A stretch of DNA of 64,000 nucleotides. Origin: Berberis thunbergii. Taxonomy: Eukaryota > Streptophyta > Magnoliopsida > Ranunculales > Berberidaceae. The DNA lies in contig QNQO01006976.1 of NCBI GenBank assembly GCA_003290165.1, forward strand, positions 248,001 through 312,000, given 5' to 3'. Below are positions 1 through 11,734 of the stretch, piece by piece (within the stretch, counting starts at the first letter, position 1; every line of letters begins with the position of its first letter). Made by a program: the position numbers and the translations under genes. Under the pieces are notes generated by a model. The model ran no database searches. It saw only the letters and a list, made by a program, of their open reading frames with translations, and was not told where the DNA came from.

Positions 1-389
1 AATAGTATGTTGCCCACAAGTAGTAGAGTTTTCGGCTGATTTTTTTTAATATGATGGTTTCTCCACAATGAAGATCATCCCACAAGTAGGAAAAAGTGTA
101 GTTTCCAGATTTTTTTTAATATGATGGTTTCTAACAAACTCATCAAGTTGCGATAGGGAATTAGTTTTGATATCTTTTAACAAGTCTAGCTTTTGAGGAA
201 AAATATTGGCTAGTTAATGTTTTTTTTTACTATTGCATATTTTTTTCCACTCAAGTGTGAAATGAATACTATACTTTCTGGTAACAATACCTTTAGCTGT
301 TGGTAATTAGAATAATTTCAGGAAATGTTACTCATCAAAAGAGAGATCCTAGATTTTCAAGTGTTTCTTTTGTTATTATTTGGCAGCAA
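1..389. other. AT-rich intergenic DNA with a short direct repeat
   Basis: No coding block is visible. A motif of about 22 bp (T-run, then AATATGATGGTTTCT) occurs at about 41-62 and again at about 109-131, a short direct repeat of unknown origin. Confidence 0.5.
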
Positions 390-699
390 TGATTGGCAGA
401 GGTGGGTGCTGGAACGGGGTGCTGGCAGGGCACTCTGCTGTAAAACAGAGTGTCCCCTGTTTTTCGGGGGCAGGGAGAGCGTGCGGCCTGGACTGCGGTG
501 TGGCAGTGGCGAGATGGTGGACGGACGCTGTCGCGCAGCAGTGCGCTGTTTACGCAGCAGTGCGGGCTGTCCTGTTTCAGTGCTGCTTGCGCACGCACTC
601 TGACTGAAACTTGCTGCGGCCTGGGCTGACTGCGAACTGGCTGCTGCGGCCTGGATTGGCTGCGGCTTGTTTGCTGTGGTTTGGTGAGGCAGTGTCGAG
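390..699 (+). mobile_element. LINE 3'-UTR remnant
   Basis: This GC-rich island matches the 3' untranslated part of LINE-A at about 8690-8950. Both contain a 'GGTGCTGGCAGGG' or 'GGCGCTGGCAGGG' block, then an ACTCTxCTGTAA block, an AGAGTGTCC block and GCGGCCTGGACTGCG. No RNase H coding remains upstream, so this is a 5'-truncated or broken LINE end. Open frames across it are by-products of the GC content and are not called as genes. Confidence 0.6.
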
Positions 700-879
700 A
701 TGGTGAGAGGGTATCTGGACGCTGTTGTGCAGCAGTTTCAGCATGAAGTTTTCAGCGGGGACCGTGTTAAGGACAAGCAGCGTAGTAGGAGTTCCTTTGT
801 GGTGGACATGGATAAGAAGCTCGCAGCAGAAAATCTCTTATGCGAGTTGTCTTCACAACATGGAGCTATTATGAGACAG
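700..879 (+). CDS. Possible orphan exon, unrecognised
   Basis: Sixty open codons starting at an ATG run straight into a consensus donor (CAG|GTAAAT) at 879/880. The peptide is hydrophilic with many Lys, Arg and Asp residues and contains the segment AENLLCELSSQHGAIMRQ. I do not recognise the family. A possible acceptor (TTGTGCAG) lies inside the frame near 730, so the true exon may start there. It lies upstream of the exportin 1 fragment on the same strand and could belong to the same captured block. No function can be assigned. Confidence 0.3.
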
Positions 880-1095
880 GTAAATTTCAGCTTAGTTATG
901 TATTTCGCATTTCAGAAGTATTTCCTTTCTTTGCATTAGTCATTCTCTACCTAAATGGTGGAGATATACATAAAACTGGCAGAACTAGAAACAAAAATGA
1001 GGACTTTTAGATACACATGCCGATCGCTTGACGGGTCTGTACGAATTCATTGGACCTTTTGCCAATTTTAGTTTCATGCTGGACTCAACAACCTA

Positions 1096-1139
<44 letters not shown>

Positions 1140-1821
1140 CATAAGCCATTTATGCTTTTAATTCTAGTATAATCACCATCATGGCAATCAAGATGATAAG
1201 AGAGTTCCAAGAATGCAGGTGTATAGTAAATTGTAAATCAGTGAATAAGTTATCATTCTGAATTTTCTGTGTTTGTTACCAACTAGTAGTAATATAATTG
1301 AAGAAAGGCCTACGTATAGATGAGTACTTTATTTGGACACTCATATCAGCTTCTGAATAATCCAAGTTATCATTACTTGGAAGTCTGAATTACCTAAAAT
1401 GTATTAAAATCAAATTTTTTTTTGTAGTCTATACATATCTCATACTTTTTGTTTTGAGAACACTTTTGTTTAGTCAACAAAATTGCTATGGATGATTGTT
1501 TTACTTGTGCTACCACAGGGATTATTACTGATGGAGAAATGTAGGCTTTGCTTCAGGCGTAGACAAAATGATGTTTTCCAGTCTCTTGAGGCACTTTTTC
1601 TTCAAATTCAATGCTAGTCTAGAAATTGCTAATATTCTTCATTTTTAGAGTGTCTCCGTTAGTCAGTATTTGACAGGCATTTTTTTGTTTATTCCAGTGT
1701 CAATAGGATGTCATGTCCTGAATTGATATGCAAAAGACTAGATGAAGCGATATGAAGAAAAGAAACAAATCCATATGATCTCTTTCACCTATGGCTGACA
1801 AATGCAAAGCTTCGAAGATTG
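880..1821. other. Non-coding, intron-like AT-rich DNA
   Basis: No coding or repeat family is recognised apart from the AT microsatellite listed separately. The base composition and flanking splice signals suggest intron or intergenic DNA. Confidence 0.4.
1101..1135. repeat. (AT)n microsatellite
   Basis: About 17 uninterrupted AT units followed by an ATAC variant tail. Confidence 0.9.
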
Positions 1822-2298
1822 GTAGCACAAATTCATACATTTTATGAATCTGTAGGTTAATCTGATTATGGTTGAAGTTTCTATTTGCTGAATGATTATT
1901 TCATTGCTCATGATAAGAGACCTTTCTTCCGATCAGGATTCTTATGATTTCGTCTTTACAGGTTGGTAATATGATTCAAGCAGAATCTGATCCCCAGAAG
2001 AGGGATGAATATCTGCAAAGGTTGATGGAACTCCCAAATCAGGTAAATTCTCCACTTGTACATATTTTAGGTGGTGAAGTTGAAAGTCAAAACTCTTAGG
2101 ATTTTTTATATACTGAATTCGTGCCTGGATCACTTTGTGCTATACTTCTTTAGCTCTCAACCTTGTCAATCGATTGTTCATGGTCTTAATTAGAAGGTTT
2201 TCCTGCAGAAATAGCCTGACATCATTGGGCAGGCACGCCTTAGTGTAAATTTTCTGAAGGAACAAGATGTGATCAGGACTGTGCTTAACATATTGCAG
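1822..2298 (+). pseudogene. XPO1: Exportin 1 (XPO1/CRM1) fragment, three exons, nonsense mutation
   Basis: Exportin 1 is the karyopherin that carries leucine-rich nuclear-export-signal cargo out of the nucleus with Ran-GTP. Three exons match the middle of the plant protein in order. Exon 1822-1851 ends in AQIHTFYES. Exon 1962-2042 encodes GNMIQAESDPQKRDEYLQRL and a few more residues. Exon 2209-2298 contains IIGQA...SVNFLKEQDVIRTVLNILQ. All junctions have GT-AG signals and keep phase 0. The tryptophan of the usual KWAEIIGQ block is a TAG stop at 2212-2214. Upstream and downstream exons of this protein of roughly 1,070 residues are missing. It is probably a captured fragment belonging to the CACTA element whose right arm ends at 4447, though its left end is not in view. 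Confidence 0.88.
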
Positions 2299-3159
2299 GT
2301 ATGCCTTAGTGCCATTCTCTTTTTAAAGTGCCACGTTGTTATCAGTGTGTTATCACCACATTATGATAATTTGATACCTTTATAGTGAATGAATGGACTT
2401 GCATCATAGCTACAATTTTAATTTTGTGAAGAAAGGCAAACTCATAGACCTTGCTAGCAAGCAAGAAGGGTGGCCATTGTATTAGTTTCAAGCTAGGATC
2501 TGATGTATACGGAACTAGCAATAGATCCATCTCCCTGGAGTAAAGAAGCAACCCAGTTAATTCTAAGTAGAACCAAAGAGCAAAATATCTTGATCTTATT
2601 AGAGGCCTTTCCTGTCATTTATGAGATCCTCTTCCCGGAAACTACATATCACCTCGTTCCATAACTGAGCAAACTTTGCAGCTTCAGTTCTCCTGCTTGC
2701 TGAAACCTGCGAAGATGACAGAATTCACACATTGCTTGATGGATCATTTTGACCATTAAATTGAATGCATCTAATTATATGGTTGTTGTGTACCACTCTG
2801 AATTAGACTTTTGGTACCACTCTGTAAACTACACATAATTATATGGTTGTTGTGTAATGTGAGAAGACTATTCAATTGGGTAGAATTTTAAATATGTTGA
2901 AAACAACAAGATGACAAAGGGAAGATTTATAGGTGATAATTATCAACAATGTATTTTATAGGTGATAACTTAGCTATGTATTTTTTTGCTTTGGGCATCT
3001 CTGTATTTTTTATTTGCAAAGTTGGTTTTACTTCTACTTGTGTTTGTACCGTCTTCTCCTACTTGCGATGTTGTATATTTACGGTTTGTCATATGTTGGG
3101 TTATGGTTTGGTGTTTAATGGTTCAGTAGTTGTCTTTCTGTTGGATCAATCTAGTTTTT
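2299..3159. other. Non-coding stretch
   Basis: No recognisable exon follows the exportin fragment. The phrase TTTATAGGTGATAA occurs twice (about 2925-2970). The open frame over 2949-3287 is T-rich and runs into the CTG-rich block without any family signature, so it is not called. Confidence 0.4.
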
Positions 3160-3540
3160 CAGCTTTGTGGCTGCGAGGTTTGGGGATTATGGCAGCTTTC
3201 GCAGTCCGGGAAATGGCGATATTCTGCGAGTCTCTCTGCTGCTCGCAGGGGCAGATGCTGTGTGGTTTAGGCAGAGCTCTCTGCTGATCTGCTGTTGCTG
3301 TTCTGCTGATCTGCTGCTGCTGCTGATCCGCTGTTGCTGTTCTGCTGTTGCTGATGCGCGGTTGCTGCGCTGCGTGTTGATGCGACGGCTGCGGTGCTAT
3401 TTTCTGCTGCTGCTGATGCGCGGCTTTGTTGCTGCTGGGATACATTGCAGTTGTTTTGTCGCAGCGTTGACATGCTGAGATGCGGCGTCATGTGGTTGGC
3501 GCGTGTGTTCGCCGGTTGATTTAGGCACTACGGTGTCATT
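3160..3540 (+). repeat. CTG/CTGTTG-rich block, probably LINE 3'-UTR derived
   Basis: Degenerate CTG and CTGTTG trinucleotides interspersed with GATGCG units. LINE-A's 3' UTR has the same flavour (GATGCTGCTGCGAC near 8950), which suggests an expanded copy of a LINE tail. The block is open in several frames, giving poly-Gln, poly-Ala or poly-Leu peptides, but this is a repeat artefact. Confidence 0.5.
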
Positions 3541-3831
3541 TCGGGATTTGCTTTCTAATTATTAGTCTATCTCAGATTGTATTATCTTTCCAATTATTGT
3601 TTACTTAAGTGAAACCTAATTGCCTATTTGGATGATCATCTCAATTTGTTGGTCTTCTTCTTTAGTAATTCTGGTCGTATTAATTCCACTTATTGATTAT
3701 TCTCAAATGTGCATTTATTCTCAAAGTAAAATTAACACATTAAAAACATAATCTTCTCTTTATTATATGTTGTTTAACTTCAAAAATACTTCTAAAACAA
3801 TTTTGACTCAATGACTCAAAGTCATTTGATA

Positions 3832-3910
3832 GGAAAAAAAAAAAAATAAAAAAATAAAAAAAAATAAAAAATAAAAAATAAAAATAATTATTAAAAAAAA
3901 AAAAAAAAAA
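3832..3910. repeat. A-rich low-complexity tract
   Basis: AAAAAT-type repeats and A-runs sit immediately left of the palindromic array of the next CACTA arm. Confidence 0.85.
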
Positions 3911-4447
3911 TTTGCTACGGTTTTAAACCGTGGCTAACTATCACAACGGCTCAAAACCGTGGCTACCTTGCCACGGCTTAAAACCGTGGCTAAAGTTAGC
4001 CACGGTTTAAAACCGTGGCTAACTTTAGCCACGGTTTTAAACCGTTTCTACTTAATTAGGCACGGTTTAAAACCGTTGCTATTGTCCACACCTTATCACG
4101 GCTTCAAACCGTGGCTAATCTTGCCACGGCTAAAAACCGTTGCTACCTTCTTAGCCACGGTTTAAAACCGTTGCTAATATCTACACCTTGTCACGGCTTA
4201 AAACCGTGGCTATTTTTGCCACGGCTAAAAACCGTTGCTATTCTCCTTGCAACGGTTTAAAACCGTGGCTAAATGCTGAAAATCACCACCCCTACTCAAA
4301 CATAAAACCGTTGCTAAACATTTTAGCAACGGTTTATAACCGTTGCAACAAATTTCGCGACGCCTCTGTAGCCAACGGCTCTTAGCCGTGGCAATGGGTT
4401 ACGCCCACGGTACAGAACCGTTGCTAAAGGGGGTTTTTGGTGTAGTG
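3911..4447 (+). mobile_element. CACTA transposon right arm (palindrome family alpha)
   Basis: A dense array of about 16 units of GCCACGGTTTTAAACCGTGGC and inverted variants spaced 20-40 bp apart, ending in TTTTTGGTGTAGTG at 4434-4447, the reverse complement of CACTACACCAAAAA. CACTA (En/Spm) elements are known for CACTA termini and subterminal inverted motifs that bind the transposase. The last 190 bp (GCGACGCCT block, GGCAATGGGTTAC block) match the ends at 10631, 26218, 55880 (rc) and 60243 (rc). No left terminus is visible in the window, so the element is truncated, invaded or extends off the left edge. Confidence 0.85.
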
Positions 4448-7400
4448 TTTTAACAACCTTTACTTTCATATTTTTTGAAAACTTGGTACCAGCTCAGCTG
4501 GTATACTTGTGGCGGATGGTATTATAATTTCAGCTGGAATTTGTGTTGCTTTACCCTACGCCATTGAAAGACTGTTATGGTAGTAATTCTTAACATACCT
4601 TGAAAGCAAAGAAAATAAAACTATGATTGATGCTAGCAGATACATGGAGATTAGCAACAAAATAAAACTTGGCGGTTTTGCTTCTAATGACAGGGTTGGT
4701 GGCAAGATTTGGATTATGTGGTATACGTCTCTTGTTTTATAGGTGGTGGACATGTCAGACCAAATTATTCACTGCCAGGTAACAGATTCCTCTTCAAGAG
4801 TTTTTTTAATTTCTTTTGTTTATGCTAAATGCTCTATGGATGAAAGAAAGGAATTATGGTTAATATTGCGGCTCACCATGATTCGTCATGGATGGTCGGT
4901 GGGGATTTCAATACTTATCTACACTCGGGGAAAAAAGTTGGGGGAGTTGCACCATCTCTGGCAAGCATGGCTCAATTCTCCGATTGTACTGAAACATGTA
5001 GCTTAATTGATTGTGGCTATTCGGGTCCTCGTCTCACCTAATGTAATAATAGGCGAGGAAGCGAGCGCATTTGGGCAAGACTTGACCGAATTTTTGTCAA
5101 TTCGGCTTTGTTGACAGGGTTGACTAATCCTAAAGTTGAACATCTTAGTCGCACATTTTCTGATCATTCCCCTCTTCTGGCATCCATGCCCTCTCAATCA
5201 AGGATTGGTTTTACACCTTTTAGATTGTTCGACATGTGGACTACACATTCGGAGTTTCTTGATCTGGTTAAGGGAATTTGGTTGTCTGATATGGCTCTCA
5301 CCAGACCCATTGATCGAGTGGATGCCAAGCTTAAATTGACTCGTCGAGCTCTTATACAATGGAACCGGATGGTATTTGGGAATGTGTTTAGCAGGATCCG
5401 CGCTCTAGAGGACGAAATGCAACAATGGAAAACTATTTTATTGGCCGATTTTGCTAATGGTAATAATAATGGTCTAAATGTTGATGCCAACTGGGACACT
5501 AATGCTTGCTGCAATTTAAATCGCTGTCAACCTGAGTACAGATTAGCTCTCAAATAGGAGGAGCTCTATTGGATTAGAAAATAAGGTGAAAAAGAGTTTA
5601 AGGAGGGAGATGCCAGCACCAAGTATTTTTTCGCTTCCACCAAGTCTAAACAAAAACGGAGGGCTATAAACCAGATTACTTTACCTTGTGGTAGGACCAT
5701 TTCGGACCCTGGTGAGATTCTTAATAATGTCACTGATTTCTTTGCCAATTTGTTGTCTTCCCAAGGTTCATGTACGGTGGATGCAGATTTGTTGAATTGT
5801 ATTCCAAAACTGGTGAGTTTCAACCATTGTGACATCTTGGTCAAACGTCCTTCGCTGGAAGAAGTGAAACAGGTTGTTTTTTATATTCCCAAAAATAGTG
5901 GACCGGGTCCGGATGGATTTACTGCTGGATTTTTCAGTCTTGCTGGGAGATTCTGAGTAATGACATTTGCGAGGCCGCTATTCAAGTTTTTGAAGGGGAG
6001 GCGATGCCGGCTTCTTTCTCGGCGAATTTCATGGCTTTAATTCCTAAAAATGAGAATCCAAGTTCCTTTTCTGAATTTCGCCCAATCAGTTTATGCAACG
6101 TGATTTATAAAATTTTCAGTAAAATCCTTTGTACTAGACTGCCAGATATTTTACCTGTACTTATCTCTCCGAAGCAGGGGGCTTTTGTTAAAGGAAGGTT
6201 TATTGGTGAGAATATTGGCGTTACACAGGAATTGATTAGGGACATTAATCGGAAGGTTTTCGGCGGTAATGTGGTTTTGAAAATCGACATGGAAAAAGCC
6301 TATGACAGAATGGAATGAAATTTTTTGTTGGCAGTGCTTACAAAATTTGGCGTTAATTGTAGATTTTGTCATATCATTTTCAACTGTATCGTTTTTTGTG
6401 GTTTTTCAGTATTGCTTCAAGGAGCATACAAAGGGTTTTTTAAATCTACCAGGGGTTTAAGGCAAGGTGATTCTTTGTCTCTATTTTTATTTATTATTGC
6501 CTCTGAAGTGTTGAGTATGAGTCTAAAAGAGGCTTTTGATAGTGGTAAAATTGGCTACTTTTATACTCCCAGGGCATGCAGTCCGATCTCACATCTTCTA
6601 TATGCAGATGATACTCTCATTTTCTTAAATGGCGGAAAGTCTTCTATTCTGAGATGCAGGGAGTTTTTGAACGGTTATTGTCAGTCTTCGGGACAGAAAA
6701 TTAATGCAAGCAAAAACTCTTTTATTTGGATGACAAGGCAGTTGCAGAGAAAATTGTAGGAATCAAAACCTACACAGGATTCCAATTTCGAGCTGCTCCT
6801 TTGAAATATTTGGGAGGGCCAGTTTTTCAAGGAAAAGTTAAAATTTCATATTTTGAAGATTTGATTGCCAAAATTCAATTGCTGATTCAGGGATGGAAGG
6901 CGAAATTGTTATCCTCGGGAGGCTGTTTAATCTTGATTAAACTTGTTCTGAGCTCTATTCCAATTTTTATTCTCAGTACATGTGTGTTCATATGAAAGTT
7001 TTATCCCGGATTAATAGTTTGTTGGTAGATTTCTTCTGGGGGATTGTGATGGAAGACTGAAGAAAAAATGGATATCATGGTCTAATATTTGTTTCCCACA
7101 GAATGAAGAAGGTCTGGGTGTGAGAGACTTGTTGGAGGTGATGAGGGTTTTTCGCCTCAAGGCACTTTGGAGACTACTTACTTCAGACTCTCTTTGGGCT
7201 ACTTCCATGAGAAGCAAATACTGGGTGAATGGGGTGGCCTTGAATGGTCGTTTGGTGAAAATTGGGTCTTCGCTATTTTTCAAAGAAATTATGCTTGGCA
7301 AATCCCTTATTCTAAGCAATTCGCTTTGATGCGTTGGTAAGGGAAATATCAGTTTTTTGAGGAAATTTGGAATACGGTAGCATCCTTCAGAAGATCGGAG

Positions 7401-9225
7401 GCAATGGTTGATCAAGGTGTGTGGCCTTCGGTACACGAGGTGATTTCATCCAATTTTGAATTGGTTAACCCAGAGCTCAGGCATCTAACAAGGAGTATTT
7501 TGCTGATAGATTATATGGCGAGGAATTTGGAGAGGATGAATGTATATGGGTTCCGAACCAAAATGGGATTTTTTTCCCTTCATTCGGCTTATGAAATGTT
7601 ACGGAGAAAAGGGACGGTAATTGACATCTATAAAATGATTTGGCATGACATTCTTCATTCGAGAATCTCAGTTTTGGTGTGGAAATTACTCCGTAGAGGG
7701 GTACCAGTGGATGGGGAGTTGTACAGATGCGGCTTTAGCCTGGCATCTAGATGTAGATGTTGTACCATGCCACAACGAGAATCTCTGAATCATTTGTTTT
7801 TGGATAGAGATCTGGCGATGCAGGTGTGGTGCCGTTTTCAGTTGATTTTTGATGTGCATATCAGAAAATCGGCAGAAATCTCCACGACTCTTGTCATTTG
7901 GTTCAGGCGAGCCAAATTGAACACACAAACAGGTGTGTTATCCCTTCTCACTCCTATGTTTATTTTATGGGAAATATGGAAACAACGATGCAAATGTGTA
8001 TATGAAAATGCTATTCCTAATCCTACTTTTGTGATTTTGAATATTCGGTGCAATTTGCATTTAGCAAACAAGTTTATAACTCCTAAGCAAGTCAGTTGCT
8101 TAAGGCGCCGTAATGGGCTTTGGGGATACAAGAGATTCCAGTTTTGAGAAAGCTTAGTAGAATTGTTTTTTGGCATCCCCCTGCGCCAGATTTTGTTGCT
8201 CTTAATGTGGATGGGTCTTCCTGTAAAAACATGGCTGCTGGAGGTGTTATTATTGAGACTCTAGGGGTCTTTGTGTTGTGAGGAAGCAAATGTTTTTTGG
8301 TGCATGCTTTAATAATAAAGCGGAAATTTTGGCTCTAGCTGAGGGCCTTCGTCTTTGTCTCTCATTGGGTTTTAATCAGGTGGTTGTTAAGACGGATTCG
8401 AAAATTGTTTGTGGTTGGTTTAAGGGCAATTTTAAAATACCGTTGCATTTGGAGAACATTTTGAAAGAAATCAAGCGTTTGGCGGATCAAATGACATTAG
8501 ATTGCTCCCATACTTATAGAGAAGCCAACGCGGTGGCGGATGCTTTAGCTGATAGAGCGCAACGAGATCATATGACTGTCTCTTTCGTTGTAAATGATCT
8601 TCCTAGGAGAGTGGCAGATTTATCAGTGCTTGACCGTTGGCATACAACTTACATACGTCACGGGGAAGAGTAGATGCAACAATGTTGGGCTGAGGCGGTA
8701 CTGGATCAGGGCGCTGGCAGGGTACTCTACTGTAAGGCAGAGTGTCCTCTGTTTTTCAGAGCAGAGTGGGGTTTACGGATTTCTGGTTGTTGCGGTTTGG
8801 GTTTTGCGGCCTGGACTGCGAAATGGTGAGTCAACGGTGATTGGCTTCGCAGGTTGCTGGTGAGCAGCACTGCTTGCCTGGTGCTGTGCTGGGTTCGGCG
8901 GTCGGCTGTGGCCTGATGCGAGGTTGTGGCTGGCTGAGACGGTGCCGATGCTGCTGCGACACAGATTTTGTGATGCTATGTGTGCTGCGTTTTAATTTTG
9001 GTTTTGTTTCAGGTTTTCATGATTTGTTTATGCCCTGTTTTAAAGACAATTTAAGTTATGGTTTTGATTTTGTTTTGGTTTTCTTTACGGGTAACGTTGT
9101 AATATACCCCCGTAGCGTATGTAATTCAATTTTTTGATAAGTAATGAAGGTCTGACATTCCATAGTTGCCCCTCCCTACTGGAGGTTAATTTAAATAAAT
9201 AAATAAATAAATAGATAACTTCTTT
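4448..9225 (+). mobile_element. LINE-A, decayed non-LTR retrotransposon
   Basis: A plant L1-type LINE in which only ORF2 and the 3' UTR are seen. Order: endonuclease remnant (about 4620-5190), reverse transcriptase (about 5750-6760), zinc-binding zf-RVT (about 7640-7830), RNase H (about 8180-8670), GC-rich 3' UTR (8690-9130), then TTTTTTGATAAGTAAT and a TAAA-repeat tail at about 9190-9215. Its 5' end abuts the CACTA arm at 4447. Coding similarity to LINE-C becomes clear only from about 4590, so the first 140 bp are uncertain. There is no ORF1. Confidence 0.88.
4623..8672 (+). pseudogene. LINE-A ORF2 (endonuclease / reverse transcriptase / RNase H), disrupted
   Basis: This is the retrotransposition enzyme of LINE-A. 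The endonuclease part has a TAG stop at 4740-4742 and several frameshifts before 5200. The reverse transcriptase core is readable in pieces: [34 protein letters not shown] and the catalytic YADD at 6601-6612. A zinc-binding segment follows (RCGFSLASRCRCC near 7728). The RNase H domain starts just before the ATG at 8278 and includes NKAEILALAEGL, TDSKIVCGWF and YREANAVADALAD. Stops and frame changes between blocks (for example near 6315, 6760, 7000, 7330, 8147) rule out activity. LINE-C at 36184 is a sister copy. Confidence 0.9.
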
Positions 9226-9322
9226 TGTTCACTGAAGCACAAAAAGGAAGACATATTTGTATTTTCAATACTGATATCTGAAATAATTTGTTATGTTTTA
9301 TTACTTTTTGATATTCGATCAG

Positions 9323-9925
9323 GATCTATTACTACAAAGGTCTCAAACTCCACAACTGAGATTGCTGATACGATAAAGGTTTAGAATGAGAAACTGAAAC
9401 ATATTACTACAAAGGCATCAGGTTCTCCAGATATGGGCATGGTTGGGACTGAGGTTGAGAAGCCGAGATACACCACCAGCAAGGCATCAAGCTCTCCAGC
9501 GCCTCATATTCCAAATATGGGCATGGTTGAGCTTTCTGAAAAGACGAAGAAAGAAGTGGATGCACAAATGTCTAAAGATCTTCATTGAGGAAGTCCTCTG
9601 AAGTCATTGGTAGCAGATGATATAGTTGATGAGTTGCATGATGCTCATCATGTTGTTGATTCACCAACTGTGGAGAGCACTGGGAAGGAAGAAAATGGTC
9701 ATGCGACAAATGAGGAGTTGTTCTCAAAGGAAGTTAAAACTAGCAATGAGAAGGCCAGCAAGAGGAGAGCTTCATTTTCAACAAAGCAGGAATATTTGGA
9801 AAATGGGTCACATAACAGTCCAAAGTTGCCAAGCTATATGGAAGCAACAAAGTCTGCAAAGGCAAAGCTTCGAACACAAGGCATTGCAAAGGCAAAGCTT
9901 CGAGCACATAACAGAGTCTGGAAAG
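9323..9925 (+). pseudogene. IQD (IQ67-domain family) fragment with two stops
   Basis: IQD proteins are plant calmodulin-binding scaffolds of microtubules and nucleus. One reading frame from 9325 to about 9915 carries the family's C-terminal signature: KRRASFSTKQEYLENGSHN, then PKLPSYMEATKSAKAKLR. The usual family block is (P)SYMAATESAKAKLR followed by a GQGSPR motif, where this copy diverges. In-frame stops occur at 9382-9384 (TAG) and 9586-9588 (TGA). The IQ67 domain itself is absent. A short internal duplication (GCAAAGGCAAAGCTTCGA at about 9856 and 9886) follows the motif. The fragment is on the same strand as, and just upstream of, the CACTA right arm ending at 10631, so capture by that element is likely. 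Confidence 0.78.
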
Positions 9926-10149
9926 GCACTTTGTCGTTGTTGTTTGATTTTTCAAGTTCATACAATACCATGTCTTATATTTTCTTCATTTCCTCATTTT
10001 TGCATGTTCTAATATTGAGTGTACTAGTTCATGACTTAAGATGTTTACAATTTAGGATTAAAGTATTCATTTGCAAAGATTGTTGTGGTTGCTACCTTGT
10101 AAAAGTCTGAGTTGACTATTTTAAGGATTTGATTTTATATGGATGGTTT

Positions 10150-10631
10150 GTTATGATATACTCTATAACTTGAAGAAAATATTTATCTTAGTAAGGCCTG
10201 ATTTTGCAGGTGTGGGGGCTGTGATTTTGCTACAGCAGCAAAAAAAAATGTAAATTTTTTTCGATTATATTAATTTGCAACGGTTTCAAACCATCGCAAC
10301 AAACCAGATTTCTTTTTTTTTGAATTTTTTTTTGACTGGCTGCGGCTTAAAACCGTGGTACTTCATGCTTGCCACGGCTTAAAACCGTGGCCATCATGTT
10401 TGCAACGGCTTAAAACCGTGGCCATCATGTTTGCAACGGCTTACAACCGTGGCTAAATGCAGAAAATCATCAAGTGTCCTCGAACATAAAATCGTTACTA
10501 ATATGTGTTTCCACGGTTTATAGCCGTCAAATGTGATTTGGCGACGCCTGAAATGGCCAGGTCTCTAAGACGTGGCAATAGGTTACCCCCATGGTCCCAA
10601 ACCGTTGTGGATGGGTATTTTTGGTGTAGTG
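10150..10631 (+). mobile_element. CACTA right arm (family alpha)
   Basis: From 10270 onward, palindromic units of the GCCACGGCTTAAAACCGTGGC type lead to TTTTTGGTGTAGTG at 10618-10631. The preceding 120 bp (ATATACTCTATAACTTGAAG, TGATTTTGCAGGTGTGG, GCAGCAAAAAAAAATG) match the minus-strand arm at 55880-56390 almost base for base, so both copies share a conserved right end of about 480 bp. The left end is not seen. Confidence 0.85.
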
Positions 10632-10781
10632 TTTGATGCATTAAAGTTACCCCATGATGAGCATGATTGGTTCAATATTTATGTTTTTCAAAGTGTTGTT
10701 GAGCAAGTTTTTTAGATACACGGCATTGATCCATCAGAGGCTGCATCCATAAAGCCGAATCCTAGGGATGAAGATAACAGT

Positions 10782-11096
10782 GTGATGATTGCCATCATTG
10801 AGACCATATACTCTCTTGAGGCTTTTAAGTTTCATTCAAGTAGGTATGCACCTTTTTTTGAAACTGTTGTACCTACTAATACGACTCTCGTTCTTTCAAT
10901 TGTCAGGGAACTAAATATGAAATGGGCGGGTGACAAGAGGAAGGTGCAGCTGAATGAGTTAGAGGAATTCAGGCATGATGCCTATGGGAATGCCAAGCGA
11001 TGCAAGGAAAAAACCAAAACATATTATCATAAGCGCCTCATCCGGAAAGGTTTTCATATGGGACAAAAGGTTCATAGCAAAGAAAAAAATATATAA
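10782..11096 (+). pseudogene. Possible Ty3/gypsy integrase-end fragment
   Basis: The segment QLNELEEFRHDAYGNAKRCK and KGFHMGQKV resembles the region near the end of plant gypsy integrases, where QLNELEEIRxDAYENAxxYK is common. The first 40 residues (EAFKFHSSRYAPFFETVV) are not recognised and may be a different piece joined to it, as may the open sequence from 10640. No LTRs, protease or reverse transcriptase are seen nearby. The frame stops at 11094, and a second short frame at 11100-11310 has no clear identity. Confidence 0.5.
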
Positions 11097-11320
11097 AGTT
11101 AAGCCGTATATAGATATGGATTTTAACCTTGGAGATGAGGACTTCTATGATGCCCTTGTGTGGGAGGACCTAAGGGGGAGGGTGATGGAAAAGCTCAAGA
11201 GCCCATGGATCCCAAGAGGGTTGGCAAGCTACAAAGGGAAAATCATAGTCCCACATCACCTGGGTGTGGTATGGGTGTGGTATGGTGATGTGCTATGTAT
11301 GTACAAGGTTTGATCTACAA

Positions 11321-11734
11321 AATACTATGCATTTTAACGTTGTGCAGGTCTTGGGTGCAAAGTGGACAATATAGTACTCTGTGGATCAGGTCGTGAAAGA
11401 ATGGTATCAGAGAACATTAGTTGGAGTCGTCTCCATCAAAGTCTCATAGCCTTCCTGTTCCTTAGAGACAAGATACTTCTTCAAACAAAAAGAGCAATAG
11501 ATTTATGCGAGCAGTAGTTTCCACATCTCCAACCAATGTGATAAATAATAACAACAAATGGCATTTATTTTGTTTGAAATTGTACTCGTTTATGTATTAA
11601 ACTAGTTTGATTATCAAGAAGTGACATTTTCTAACATGGTTGAAGTTGGATTATATTTATTGTTGCACTTTTAATAACATGTATAATATTACAAATGAAA
11701 TCAACAAATTAGCATAAAAATTTCCTCGGAAATG
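11321..11734. other. Non-coding stretch
   Basis: No coding block is visible. It is probably the remainder of the retroelement debris (GGTATCAGAGAACA near 11403 resembles retroelement leader sequence) or interior sequence of the next CACTA-like element. Confidence 0.3.

Noticed and set aside
325..607. Several overlapping open frames on both strands
   Set aside because: They lie in the GC-rich LINE 3' UTR remnant, overlap in incompatible frames and show no family signature.
3146..3491. Gln/Ala/Leu-rich frames that could pass for a poly-Gln protein
   Set aside because: They are the six-frame readings of a CTG/CTGTTG repeat.
3523..3536. CACTACGGTGTC as a left CACTA terminus for the arm at 4447
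   Set aside because: Only the first six bases fit the terminal repeat, and no palindromic units follow it.
3911..4440. Regular short palindromes resembling a CRISPR array
   Set aside because: Units are inverted rather than direct, spacing is irregular, the genome is a plant and the array ends in a CACTA terminus.
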